Below, piece after piece: positions 5,634 through 11,535 of a stretch of 11,535 nucleotides of DNA (position 1 is the first letter of the stretch; each line of letters opens with the position of its first letter). Origin of the DNA: Verrucomicrobia bacterium UBA7008 (lineage in GTDB: Bacteria > Verrucomicrobiota > Kiritimatiellia > RFP12 > UBA1067); the NCBI GenBank assembly GCA_002449695.1, contig DJXI01000012.1:1-11535 (forward strand), written 5' to 3'. The notes under the pieces are model-generated. The model made no database searches. It worked only from the letters and a program-made list of their open reading frames with translations, and was not told the origin of the DNA. The position numbers were made by a program, and so were the translations under genes.

Positions 5634-7322
5634 ATGACCTACAAATCTGAGTTTTCGGCCCGGATCCTCGTGCTGGACGACGAGCGGCTCATGCGCCTGG
5701 CGTTCAGCGCGAAGCTGAAGAGCATCGGCTACGACCCCGTGGCGGTCGGCACCATCGAAGAGGCGCTCGCGATCGTGCGCGCGCACCACGACGAACTGCG
5801 CGCCGTCGTGACCGACATCATGATGGGCGAGATGGACGGCTTCGTCTTCCGCGACATCGTGCGCGGCATCGATTCGACCATCCCGATCTTCTTCCTCACG
5901 GCGCTCGATCCCGAGGAGGGCGGCGGCTTTCTCAAGCGCATTCTGGAGGATCCGCAGAGCTTCTATCTGCCGAAGTCGGTCACGACCGACATCCTTCTCA
6001 AGCGCATCCGCCAGATCGTCGCGTCGCGCCGGATCGAGCAGTTCATCGAATACAAGAACGAAGAGGACCGCAAGTCGCTCGACCTCGCCGCGCACATCCA
6101 GCGCAGCATGCTGCCGCTGCGCGCGCTGCGCACCGTGCGCGGCTTCTACACGGCGCTGTGGCTGCCGAAGGACGTGGTCAGCGGCGACCTCTACGAGGCC
6201 GTTCCCTTCGGCTTCGGCTGCTACCTCTACATGCTCGGCGACATCCAGGGCCACGGCACGAGCGCGGCGCTGGCGATGTCGGCCGTCCAGTCGTTCCTCA
6301 AGACGCTCGCGCGCCGCGATACCGCGCCGTCGCTCAGCCCGGCGGACATCGCCAACCTGCTCCACCGCTTCTTCCGCGCCAATCTGAAGGACGTCTCCTA
6401 CATGACCGCGCTCATCTGCGTGCACCGTCCGCTGCTGGGCGAGGTCGAGTGGATCTCGTGCGGTGCGCCCGATCTTGTGGTGGAGGACAATGGCGTGCGC
6501 CAGGTCGTGAACCCCGAGGGGAAGGGCGGTCTGCCGATCGGCCTGATGCCGGGCACGGTCTATTCCAAGGACGACGTCGTGATCACGCCTGTGTCGCCGA
6601 CCGCGCTCTGCACGGCCTATACGGACGGTCTCATGGATCTCTCCCGCGATGAGGAGGGCATCGAGAAGATGCCCGAGGAGCTGCTCCACCGGCTGAGCCA
6701 CGAGGTGGGCGTCGGCCTGCGCGAGGACGGCTCGGTGATGGCGGCGCCGGCGCGCTTCATGTCGACGTGCGCGGCGTTCGGCTACAATCAGCCGCAGGAC
6801 GACATGACGATTCTCGTCTTCGGCGCCTCGACGCCGGTCGAGGGCGTCTACGAGGCGACGTTCCCGCTGACGCCCGAAGACGTCGACAAGGCGTCCCAGG
6901 AGATGGGCGCATGGTGCCGCGCGCAGGGCTGGGACGACGGGCTCGTCGGGCGGCTGATGGTCGTGTTCGAGGAGAAGGCGATGAACATCCACGACCACGG
7001 CTTCGACGACCGCGACCGGCTGCGCGAAGTCGTGAGCCTGCGCCTGCGCCGGCGCGCCGACGCGGCGGAGCTGACGGTCTGGGACTACGGCAGCACCGAG
7101 CCGTCGATCCGCGTCGTCGCGGGCGACGCGGGCACGGCGTTCGACATGGCGAACCTGAACATGAACAACCACGGGCGCGGACGGCTGATGGTGCGCGAGC
7201 TCTGCCGCGGCATCCGCCGCATGCGCTACGGCGGGCTGAACGAAACGGTCTACTACGTGCCGTTCACGCTCGAATCGCAGCCGCCGGACGGACGGACGCT
7301 TGCCCCGACAACTGGAAAGTGA
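5634..7322 (+). CDS. Response regulator with PP2C (SpoIIE) phosphatase and HATPase (anti-sigma kinase) domains, HsbR-like
   Basis: The 562-residue protein has three domains. REC occupies about 10-130, with the acidic pair D15-D16, phospho-acceptor D61 in VVTDIMMGEMDG, T89 and K114. A short helical linker leads to a PP2C/SpoIIE phosphatase at about 150-398, with metal ligands in VSGDLYEA (D185), GDIQGHG (D203), YTDGL (D331) and QDDMTIL (D389-D390). The last part, about 400-545, is a RsbW/SpoIIAB-type HATPase, with E447, N451 and H455 of the N-box in EEKAMNIHDHGF, DYGS at 484-487 and GRGRLMVREL at 514-523. The same order occurs in Pseudomonas HsbR, which both phosphorylates and dephosphorylates the STAS protein HsbA. 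The likely partners are the HPt protein directly downstream and the STAS protein at 10329. All catalytic residues look intact. No convincing ribosome-binding site was found; it is probably transcribed with adk. Confidence 0.93.
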   Translation: MTYKSEFSARILVLDDERLMRLAFSAKLKSIGYDPVAVGTIEEALAIVRAHHDELRAVVTDIMMGEMDGFVFRDIVRGIDSTIPIFFLTALDPEEGGGFLKRILEDPQSFYLPKSVTTDILLKRIRQIVASRRIEQFIEYKNEEDRKSLDLAAHIQRSMLPLRALRTVRGFYTALWLPKDVVSGDLYEAVPFGFGCYLYMLGDIQGHGTSAALAMSAVQSFLKTLARRDTAPSLSPADIANLLHRFFRANLKDVSYMTALICVHRPLLGEVEWISCGAPDLVVEDNGVRQVVNPEGKGGLPIGLMPGTVYSKDDVVITPVSPTALCTAYTDGLMDLSRDEEGIEKMPEELLHRLSHEVGVGLREDGSVMAAPARFMSTCAAFGYNQPQDDMTILVFGASTPVEGVYEATFPLTPEDVDKASQEMGAWCRAQGWDDGLVGRLMVVFEEKAMNIHDHGFDDRDRLREVVSLRLRRRADAAELTVWDYGSTEPSIRVVAGDAGTAFDMANLNMNNHGRGRLMVRELCRGIRRMRYGGLNETVYYVPFTLESQPPDGRTLAPTTGK

Positions 7323-7328
7323 TAAAAT
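7300..7328 (+). promoter_or_regulatory. Promoter of the HPt gene, overlapping the upstream stop codon
   Basis: TTGCCC at 7300-7305, a 17-nt spacer and TAAAAT at 7323-7328 form a promoter whose extended -10 TGA (7320-7322) is the stop codon of the REC-PP2C gene. The gap to the ATG at 7335 is 6 nt, the same geometry as at the sulfatase and amidohydrolase genes, so the mRNA would be leaderless. Confidence 0.5.
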
Positions 7329-7334
7329 ATCAAT

Positions 7335-7643
7335 ATGAAGAAGTGCTGTCAAGACTACATGAACGAGCAGTTCGGCGGTGACGCCGACCTCATCGCCGAA
7401 ATCTACAACGAATACGTCTCGTCCGTCACCGGCAAGATCGCCGAGGCGCAGACGGCGCGCGCGGAGGGGAACCTCACCGCGCTCGACCGCATCGCCCACA
7501 CGATCAAGGGCAACGCGCTCGCCGTCGGCGACACGGACATGGCCGAGACGGCCATCGCGCTGCGCAAGACCGCGGCGCTGGGCGACGATGCCGGTTCGGC
7601 GGAGCTGATCGCCCGGCTCGCTTCGTTCAAGGCGCAGCTGTAA
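7335..7643 (+). CDS. HPt (histidine phosphotransfer) domain protein, HptB-like
   Basis: A 102-residue, all-helical single-domain phosphotransfer protein. The active site is AHTIKGNALAVGD (residues 54-66) with phospho-acceptor H55 and the K58-G59 that follow it in the HxxKG pattern. Such proteins relay phosphate between a hybrid histidine kinase and a receiver domain. The gene starts 12 nt after the REC-PP2C-HATPase gene, whose REC domain is the obvious partner. In the Pseudomonas HptB-HsbR-HsbA pathway the HPt and HsbR genes are likewise neighbours. No transmitter kinase is complete within the window. A -10 box 6 nt before the ATG suggests its own leaderless transcript. Confidence 0.92.
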   Translation: MKKCCQDYMNEQFGGDADLIAEIYNEYVSSVTGKIAEAQTARAEGNLTALDRIAHTIKGNALAVGDTDMAETAIALRKTAALGDDAGSAELIARLASFKAQL

Positions 7644-7650
7644 CGGGTTC

Positions 7651-8379
7651 ATGGAAAGCTTTCTGGATCGATCTCCGGACGCCGACCTCGACCAGCTCGT
7701 GAAGGAACTGGCCGCCCGCTCAGGGCGCAACCGCCGCCGCAGCCTCCGGCTGATGGCGTGGCGCGCCACCATCGTCTCGACCTACGCGGTCAAGCGGCTG
7801 ATGGACATCGTCGGCAGCGGCCTCGGACTCGTTCTCCTCTCCCCCGTCTTTCTCGTCATCGCGGTGGCCATCCGGCTGACGAGCCCCGGCCCCGTCATCT
7901 TCAGCCAGATCCGCGTCGGGCGCTACGGCCGCCATTTCAAGTTCTACAAGTTCCGCAGCATGTACCAGGACGCCGAGGCGCGCAAAGCCGGGCTGCTCGC
8001 GCAGAACGAGTCGAAGGACGGCGTCATCTTCAAGATGAAGGACGATCCGCGCATCACGCCGATCGGCCGGTTCATCCGCCGCGCCAGCCTCGACGAGCTG
8101 CCGCAGCTGTGGAACGTCTTCATCGGCGACATGAGCCTCGTCGGGCCGCGCCCGCCCGTGCCGAAGGAGGTGGAGCAGTACACGCTCGAGGACCGCAAGC
8201 GCCTCGACGTCATCCCCGGCATCACGTGCCTGTGGCAGATCAACGGCCGCAGCGAGATCCCGTTCCACGAGCAGGTGGAGCTCGACAAGGAGTACATCCT
8301 CGCGCCGAGCATCTGGAAGGACATCGTCATCCTGCTCAAGACGATCCCCGCCATCCTCGGCGGAAAGGGGGCGTACTGA
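7651..8379 (+). CDS. Polyprenyl-phosphate sugar-1-phosphate transferase (initiating exopolysaccharide transferase)
   Basis: A 242-residue bacterial sugar transferase of the short, PglC-like monotopic type, which moves a sugar-1-phosphate from a nucleotide sugar to undecaprenyl phosphate at the inner face of the membrane. After a charged N-terminal tail of about 47 residues comes a hydrophobic re-entrant helix (about 50-75) with the S64-P65 break. It is followed by KFYKFRSM (97-104), the catalytic D148-E149 pair in SLDELPQLWN, and GDMSLVGPRP (159-168), LWQINGRSE and LDKEYI. The multi-helix N-terminal domain of WbaP/WcaJ-type enzymes is absent. It starts 7 nt after the HPt stop, and its stop overlaps the next start (TGATG), so translation of the two is probably coupled. 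The sugar handled is unknown. The N-terminal tail of about 47 residues before the membrane helix is somewhat longer than in minimal enzymes. Confidence 0.93.
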   Translation: MESFLDRSPDADLDQLVKELAARSGRNRRRSLRLMAWRATIVSTYAVKRLMDIVGSGLGLVLLSPVFLVIAVAIRLTSPGPVIFSQIRVGRYGRHFKFYKFRSMYQDAEARKAGLLAQNESKDGVIFKMKDDPRITPIGRFIRRASLDELPQLWNVFIGDMSLVGPRPPVPKEVEQYTLEDRKRLDVIPGITCLWQINGRSEIPFHEQVELDKEYILAPSIWKDIVILLKTIPAILGGKGAY

Positions 8380-9308
8380 TGGAGAACGTGCTGTTCGTCC
8401 CGTCTGTCGCCGACTCCGAGTGGGTGCAGGGCCTCAAGCTTGGCGCAAGCGCGGCGGAACTGCCTGTCGCCGGGCGCAGGGCGATCGACTACATGCTTGA
8501 GTTCTCGCGCCGCTACGACGTCATGTTCACTGAAGTGATCGACTGGCACTTCTCGCAGAATCTTTCGGACGACTTCAGCGAAATCACGCGCACGGGCTAT
8601 CCGGTGTTCTACGTCAAGGGCGAGGGCCCTGTCCCGAAAGGCCTTGCCGAGATCGAATGCGTTTCCACGCCGCTCACGCAGCCTGTGCAGGACGGACTGG
8701 TCGTCGCATGGGGGCTCTTCGCCATCCTAGGCGAGCCCGGCACGCCGTCGCTCGCTCCGCTTTCGGACGAGGCGTGCGCCGTGACGCCGCCGGGAATCTA
8801 CCGTCGCGTCGACGGCAGGTGGTTCCGCGAGGAAATCGACGTAGTCGTCGTAAAGGACGTGGCGACATGGCACCGCGTCAACCTCGACATCCTGCACCAC
8901 CCGGACAGGTTCACGCTCCCCGGATATTCGGCCGAGGAGAATGTCCACATCGGCCGCAGCGTCGTCATGGAATATGGAACCAAGGTCAAGGCCCCTGTTC
9001 TTCTGTGCGACAACACGTGGCTTGCGCGAAACGTCGTGCTGGACGGCGACGTGATCGTGTCGACCGGCTCCTTCATAGGCGAGGGCACGAGGCTGAAGAA
9101 CACATTCGTCGGACATGACACGTACATCGGCATCGGCCTCGACTTCGAGAACAAGATCATCATGGGGAACAGGGTCATAGATCCCGAAACCGGCGCATAC
9201 ATGGACATCGACGAGCCTGGGCTGGCGAGGCGCATACTGCCCGGCTTCGGATGGCTCCGCAAGCTCTGGCACTTTCTTCGCGGGCGTTCGCACGGGAGGC
9301 TCGGCTGA
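8379..9308 (+). CDS. Left-handed beta-helix protein with degenerate sugar nucleotidyltransferase-like head
   Basis: The 309-residue protein starts at the ATG overlapping the previous stop; a GGGGG run 7 nt upstream may be its ribosome-binding site. Residues 185-265 show the loose hexapeptide pattern of a left-handed beta helix (NVHIGRSVVMEYGTKVKAP, GDVIVSTGSFIGEGTRL, NTFVGHDTYIG), as in GlmU or GDP-mannose pyrophosphorylase C-termini. The N-terminal part keeps an echo of the pyrophosphorylase signature (AAELPVAGRRAIDYMLEF, 25-42) but lacks the glycine-rich nucleotide loop, so it may not make nucleotide sugars. The C-terminus is basic and hydrophobic (ILPGFGWLRKLWHFLRG). Codon use differs from its neighbours, with AGG arginine and ATA isoleucine codons that are rare nearby. 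It sits between a sugar transferase and a nucleotidyltransferase-fold gene, so a role in polysaccharide making is inferred; the exact function is unknown. Confidence 0.75.
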   Translation: MENVLFVPSVADSEWVQGLKLGASAAELPVAGRRAIDYMLEFSRRYDVMFTEVIDWHFSQNLSDDFSEITRTGYPVFYVKGEGPVPKGLAEIECVSTPLTQPVQDGLVVAWGLFAILGEPGTPSLAPLSDEACAVTPPGIYRRVDGRWFREEIDVVVVKDVATWHRVNLDILHHPDRFTLPGYSAEENVHIGRSVVMEYGTKVKAPVLLCDNTWLARNVVLDGDVIVSTGSFIGEGTRLKNTFVGHDTYIGIGLDFENKIIMGNRVIDPETGAYMDIDEPGLARRILPGFGWLRKLWHFLRGRSHGRLG

Positions 9309-10297
9309 TGGGTCGCCACGTGGCAGGAGAGTGTCCGGAGCTGGAAAAGCTCGTCGAGGAGGCGATCGCAGGGGTCGGCTCCGAAATCGCGGCGCTTTCC
9401 GTTCCGCGTCTTTGGGGCGTGGTCCTCGGCGGCGGCTACGGCCGCGGCGAAGGCGGCGTCAAGAGAGTTGAGCGTGGAGAGTTGAGAGTGGAGAGTACGC
9501 TGTCCAACGATCTCGACTTTTTTGCGATTACCGAGGAGGGCGTGCCGGAGGCGGAGACGGTCGCCGCGATCGGCGCGGCGCTGCAGCCCGTCGCCGCGAA
9601 GTGGTCGCAGACGCTCGGCGTGGACGTGGATTTCGCGGTGAAGACACCCGCGCGGCTGAAGCACGACGAAGCGCGGCTGATGGTGCAGGAGCTCGTGCAC
9701 GGCTATGTGGACGTCTGCGGCGCGCCGGGCGAGACGCTGTTCGCCGGTCTCGCGCGCCGCGCGCCCGAATCGCTGCCGTGGATGGAGGCGGCGCGGCTTC
9801 TCATGAACCGCGGTGCGGGGCTTTTGCTGGCGCTGGAAGCGGGGCGCACGGACGACTTCATCGCGCGCAACATCAACAAGTGCATCCTCGGCGCGGGCGA
9901 CGCGTACCTCATTTCGCGCGGTCTCTACCGCTGGCGCGCGACGGCGCGCGCGACGGCGCTCGCGGCGGACGCCGGCGTGTCCGCGGATGCGGCGCGGCTC
10001 TACGCCCGCGCGGTCGAGTGGAAGTTCCGCCCGCGCCCCGAGCCCGTGTGCGACTGGGAGACGGCGCGGGAGGCGTGGCGGAACGCGCGGACGGAGGTGG
10101 CCGCCGCCGGGGGGACGAACGACGGCCGTTCGCTCAGGTCCGCCGCGCGGTGGCTCGTGCGGCGGCGGACGCTCGGCGAGCTCGCGACGTTCGGGCGCGA
10201 TCCCGTGATGCGGGTTCTGGCGCGCATCGCGCGCGGCGTGGAAGACCGCGCGCCGATGTCGGCGGACCTCGTGCGCGACTGGGAGATTTTCAACTAG
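9308..10297 (+). CDS. Nucleotidyltransferase-fold protein (pol-beta type), function unknown
   Basis: The chosen start overlaps the upstream stop by one base (TGATG), giving 329 residues; an in-frame ATG at 9251 lies inside the previous gene. The nucleotidyltransferase motif is LGGGYGRGEGG (40-50), then DLDFF (68-72) with D68 and D70, and a third acidic site VDVDF (105-109), so the catalytic carboxylates seem complete. The rest is helical, with NRGAGLLLALEAG and IARNINKCILGAGDAYLISRGLYRW resembling the helical part of aminoglycoside-type transferases. Between the glycine motif and DLDFF lies a heptamer repeat at 9462-9496 encoding about residues 52-63 (KRVERGELRVES), which lengthens the active-site loop in frame. 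No signal peptide. The neighbours suggest polysaccharide modification, but the substrate cannot be named. Confidence 0.75.
   Translation: MGRHVAGECPELEKLVEEAIAGVGSEIAALSVPRLWGVVLGGGYGRGEGGVKRVERGELRVESTLSNDLDFFAITEEGVPEAETVAAIGAALQPVAAKWSQTLGVDVDFAVKTPARLKHDEARLMVQELVHGYVDVCGAPGETLFAGLARRAPESLPWMEAARLLMNRGAGLLLALEAGRTDDFIARNINKCILGAGDAYLISRGLYRWRATARATALAADAGVSADAARLYARAVEWKFRPRPEPVCDWETAREAWRNARTEVAAAGGTNDGRSLRSAARWLVRRRTLGELATFGRDPVMRVLARIARGVEDRAPMSADLVRDWEIFN
9462..9496 (-). repeat. Five tandem heptamers (ACTCTCA/ACTCTCC on minus strand) inside the coding region
   Basis: On the + strand the units are AGAGAGT, TGAGCGT, GGAGAGT, TGAGAGT, GGAGAGT, the reverse complement of the ACTCTCA unit found at 4034-4061. 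They fall in the loop between the two halves of the nucleotidyltransferase active-site motif and keep the frame open. Confidence 0.88.
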
Positions 10298-10314
10298 AGT
10301 TTCAACGCAAAAAG

Positions 10315-10320
10315 AAAGGA
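10315..10320 (+). promoter_or_regulatory. Ribosome-binding site of the STAS gene
   Basis: AAAGGA lies 8 nt before the ATG at 10329, within a purine-rich run. It contrasts with the genes at 429 (-), 1346, 4977 and 7335, which have no Shine-Dalgarno sequence, and it decides the start of the STAS gene. Confidence 0.7.
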
Positions 10321-10328
10321 AGAAGGAA

Positions 10329-10652
10329 ATGGCATGGTCAATATCCGGTGACGAAAAGATGCTCAAGGTCGTGGTGGACGGCCGTCTCGTGGCGGCGGTC
10401 GCGCCCTCGCTGCGCGAGGAGCTGCTCGCCAAGATGCAGAACGGCACGAACGTGCTCTTCGATCTCGGCAAGATGGTGCACATCGATTCGAGCGGCCTCG
10501 GCGTGCTCGTCCAGGTGCTCCAGAAATCGAAGGCGGGCGGCGGCAAGGTCGTGCTCGCGGCGCTCCAGCCGGGACCGAAGATCGTCTTTGACATCACGAA
10601 GGTGAGCCGCGTGTTCGAAATCGTGCCGACGGTCGCCGACGCGAAGTTCTGA
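10329..10652 (+). CDS. STAS-domain anti-sigma factor antagonist, HsbA/SpoIIAA-like
   Basis: A 107-residue single STAS domain. The phosphorylation site lies in HIDSSGLGVLV (51-61); by comparison with SpoIIAA the second serine, S55, is the likely target, with S54 next to it. The N-terminal half has the usual beta-strand and helix order (KVVVDGRL, PSLREELL, VLFDLGKM), and the last part has VSRVFEIVPT as in typical antagonists. In partner switching the unphosphorylated form binds an anti-sigma factor or an effector and the phosphorylated form does not. The REC-PP2C-HATPase protein at 5634 carries both a matching phosphatase and a matching kinase domain, so it is the expected modifier. No separate sigma factor or anti-sigma gene is visible in the window. 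Confidence 0.93.
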   Translation: MAWSISGDEKMLKVVVDGRLVAAVAPSLREELLAKMQNGTNVLFDLGKMVHIDSSGLGVLVQVLQKSKAGGGKVVLAALQPGPKIVFDITKVSRVFEIVPTVADAKF

Positions 10653-10667
10653 GCGCGCGCCGCGCGC
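10653..10667 (+). other. Short GC hairpin after the STAS gene
   Basis: GCGCGC at 10653-10658 and 10662-10667 form a 6-bp stem with a GCC loop, directly after the STAS stop codon. It is followed by GGCCTGTTTC, with only a weak T-run, so it is at best an attenuator or an mRNA-stabilising end. Simple GC alternation may also explain it. Confidence 0.3.
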
Positions 10668-10694
10668 GGCCTGTTTCAAAAAAGCGAGGTTGTC

Positions 10695-11535
10695 ATGAGA
10701 AATGCTGAAATGGCCGTTCGAGCCATTATCGCCTGTTTTCTGTTTTTCCTGCTGCCGTCGCCGGCGGCCCGGGCCGAGACCGTCGCGGTCGCCGACTGCG
10801 TGCGCGATCCCCGTCTGGACGTCTGGGCGGCGGCGGACGGCCGTGTGTCGACGGCGATCATGGAGGAGGTGTTCCGCGCGGCGGGCGTGACGGCCGTGCA
10901 CGTCCCGTACAGGGAGGACGGCACGGTCGATCCGACGAACGCCGAGGTCATCTGCTCGGCCTTCCGCACGCCGGAGCTGGAGGCGAACTACCGCTTCCCG
11001 CTCCAGCCGCTCGGCTGCATGCACTTCGGGCTCTATTCGACGCCGTCGCACGCGATGTCGATGATGGCGACCAAGATTTCGGAGTGGCCGCGCATGATCG
11101 TCGGCTTCTCGCCGGTCTCGCAGGGGCCGAGCGACGACCGCGTGCACTTCTTCACGAACGCCCGGCTCACGCCGAAGTATCAGTCGTTCTCGACGAGCGC
11201 CGGCGCGGTCGAGGCGCTGCACAACGGCGAGATCGACACGCTCTTCCTGTACACGCCGTTCGGGAAGCGCCCCGACGGCGTCGTCGAGGTCGTGCCCATC
11301 GGCGACAGAAACGTGTACTTCGCCGTCCGGAATGACCGGCCGGAGCTCTTCGAGCGTCTCTGCAAGGCGTACCGCAACTTCTACATCGACCACATCGACC
11401 AGATCGACGAATGGCGCGCCGCGCTCCTCGGCATACCGAAGCCGACAAACCGCGTCAGGGTCGCGGCGTACCGCCGCGGCGACCTCTTCGACGTCTCGCC
11501 GGACGGCACGCGCTCCGGCTCGCTCAAGAGCTGGC
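10695..11535 (+). CDS. Exported protein with tandem solute-binding (SBP family 3-like) domains, 3' truncated by window end
   Basis: The frame stays open for 280 codons to the edge. The start at 10695 has GAGG 5 nt upstream; a second in-frame ATG at 10710 is less likely. A signal sequence is clear (residues 9-23 hydrophobic, AARA before E28). Residues 28-247 look like a periplasmic solute-binding domain: EEVFRAAGV, ICSAFRTPELEANYRFP, GAVEALHNGEIDTLF and VYFAVRND fit the family 3 binding-protein pattern. A second such domain seems to begin at 253 (RVRVAAYRRGDLFDV). Tandem periplasmic binding domains are typical of the sensor part of hybrid histidine kinases (EvgS/BvgS type) or of diguanylate cyclases. 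Next to an HPt and a REC-PP2C gene, a kinase or GGDEF C-terminus beyond the window is a reasonable expectation, but it is not seen. Confidence 0.8.
   Translation, partial: MRNAEMAVRAIIACFLFFLLPSPAARAETVAVADCVRDPRLDVWAAADGRVSTAIMEEVFRAAGVTAVHVPYREDGTVDPTNAEVICSAFRTPELEANYRFPLQPLGCMHFGLYSTPSHAMSMMATKISEWPRMIVGFSPVSQGPSDDRVHFFTNARLTPKYQSFSTSAGAVEALHNGEIDTLFLYTPFGKRPDGVVEVVPIGDRNVYFAVRNDRPELFERLCKAYRNFYIDHIDQIDEWRAALLGIPKPTNRVRVAAYRRGDLFDVSPDGTRSGSLKSW

Noticed and set aside
4957..5650. Alternative + strand frame over adk
   Set aside because: Arg/Gly-rich shadow; the adk frame carries the P-loop, LID cysteines and DGFPR motif.
5037..7772. Long antisense frame (911 codons) over adk and the regulator gene
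   Set aside because: The composition is His/Arg/Ala-rich and there is no recognisable motif, while the + strand genes have complete catalytic motifs throughout.
7758..8378. Upstream extension of the beta-helix gene to an ATG at 7758
   Set aside because: The 207 extra codons are an out-of-frame reading of the sugar transferase. The ATG at 8379 overlaps that gene's stop and starts the sensible protein.
9251..9307. Upstream ATG for the nucleotidyltransferase gene
   Set aside because: It lies inside the preceding gene. The TGATG overlap at 9306-9310 gives a natural coupled start.
8798..10597. Antisense frame of about 600 codons over the nucleotidyltransferase and STAS genes
   Set aside because: The same compositional shadow effect; the + strand gene motifs (GGGYGRGEGG, DSSGLG) are decisive.

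Overview
The window is high-GC bacterial DNA. It starts at the tail of an rRNA operon (last bases of 23S, then 5S and its terminator) and continues through a carbohydrate-degradation pair into a signalling and exopolysaccharide cluster. The secreted sulfatase, the GH115-type glycoside hydrolase sequence, the very GC-rich codon use and the short tandem octamers and heptamers scattered through and between genes suggest the Planctomycetes-Verrucomicrobia-Chlamydiae group, perhaps Kiritimatiellota. That placement is an inference and is not proven by the sequence.

Layout: 1-20 3' end of 23S; 105-221 5S rRNA; 221-256 AT-rich terminator hairpin; 257-422 non-coding spacer ending in octamer arrays; 429-1271 (-) amidohydrolase; 1346-4930 (+) exported protein of 1194 residues that joins a complete sulfatase to a GH115 catalytic region; 4977-5609 adenylate kinase; 5634-7322 REC-PP2C-HATPase regulator; 7335-7643 HPt protein; 7651-8379 initiating sugar-phosphate transferase; 8379-9308 left-handed beta-helix protein with a degenerate nucleotidyltransferase-like head; 9308-10297 nucleotidyltransferase-fold protein; 10329-10652 STAS antagonist; 10695-end start of an exported protein with solute-binding domains, cut by the window edge.

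How the genes may work together: the REC-PP2C-HATPase protein, the HPt protein and the STAS protein are the three parts of a partner-switching circuit with the same architecture as the HptB-HsbR-HsbA pathway of Pseudomonas. Here they flank and enclose a polyprenyl-phosphate sugar transferase and two nucleotidyltransferase-like genes. A plausible model is that a periplasmic sensor (possibly the last, truncated gene) controls phosphorylation of the HPt and REC domains, which sets the phosphorylation state of the STAS protein and so controls surface polysaccharide or a sessile/motile choice.

The strongest novelties are the sulfatase-GH115 fusion in which a sulfatase stands where the GH115 N-terminal domain should be, and the partner-switching/polysaccharide cluster. 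Others are the heptamer repeats placed in frame inside two proteins, four near-identical extended -10 boxes (TGA then TATACT or TAAAAT) lying only 6-9 nt before the start codon (predicting leaderless mRNAs), and an inverted repeat that captures the 3' end of 5S rRNA.
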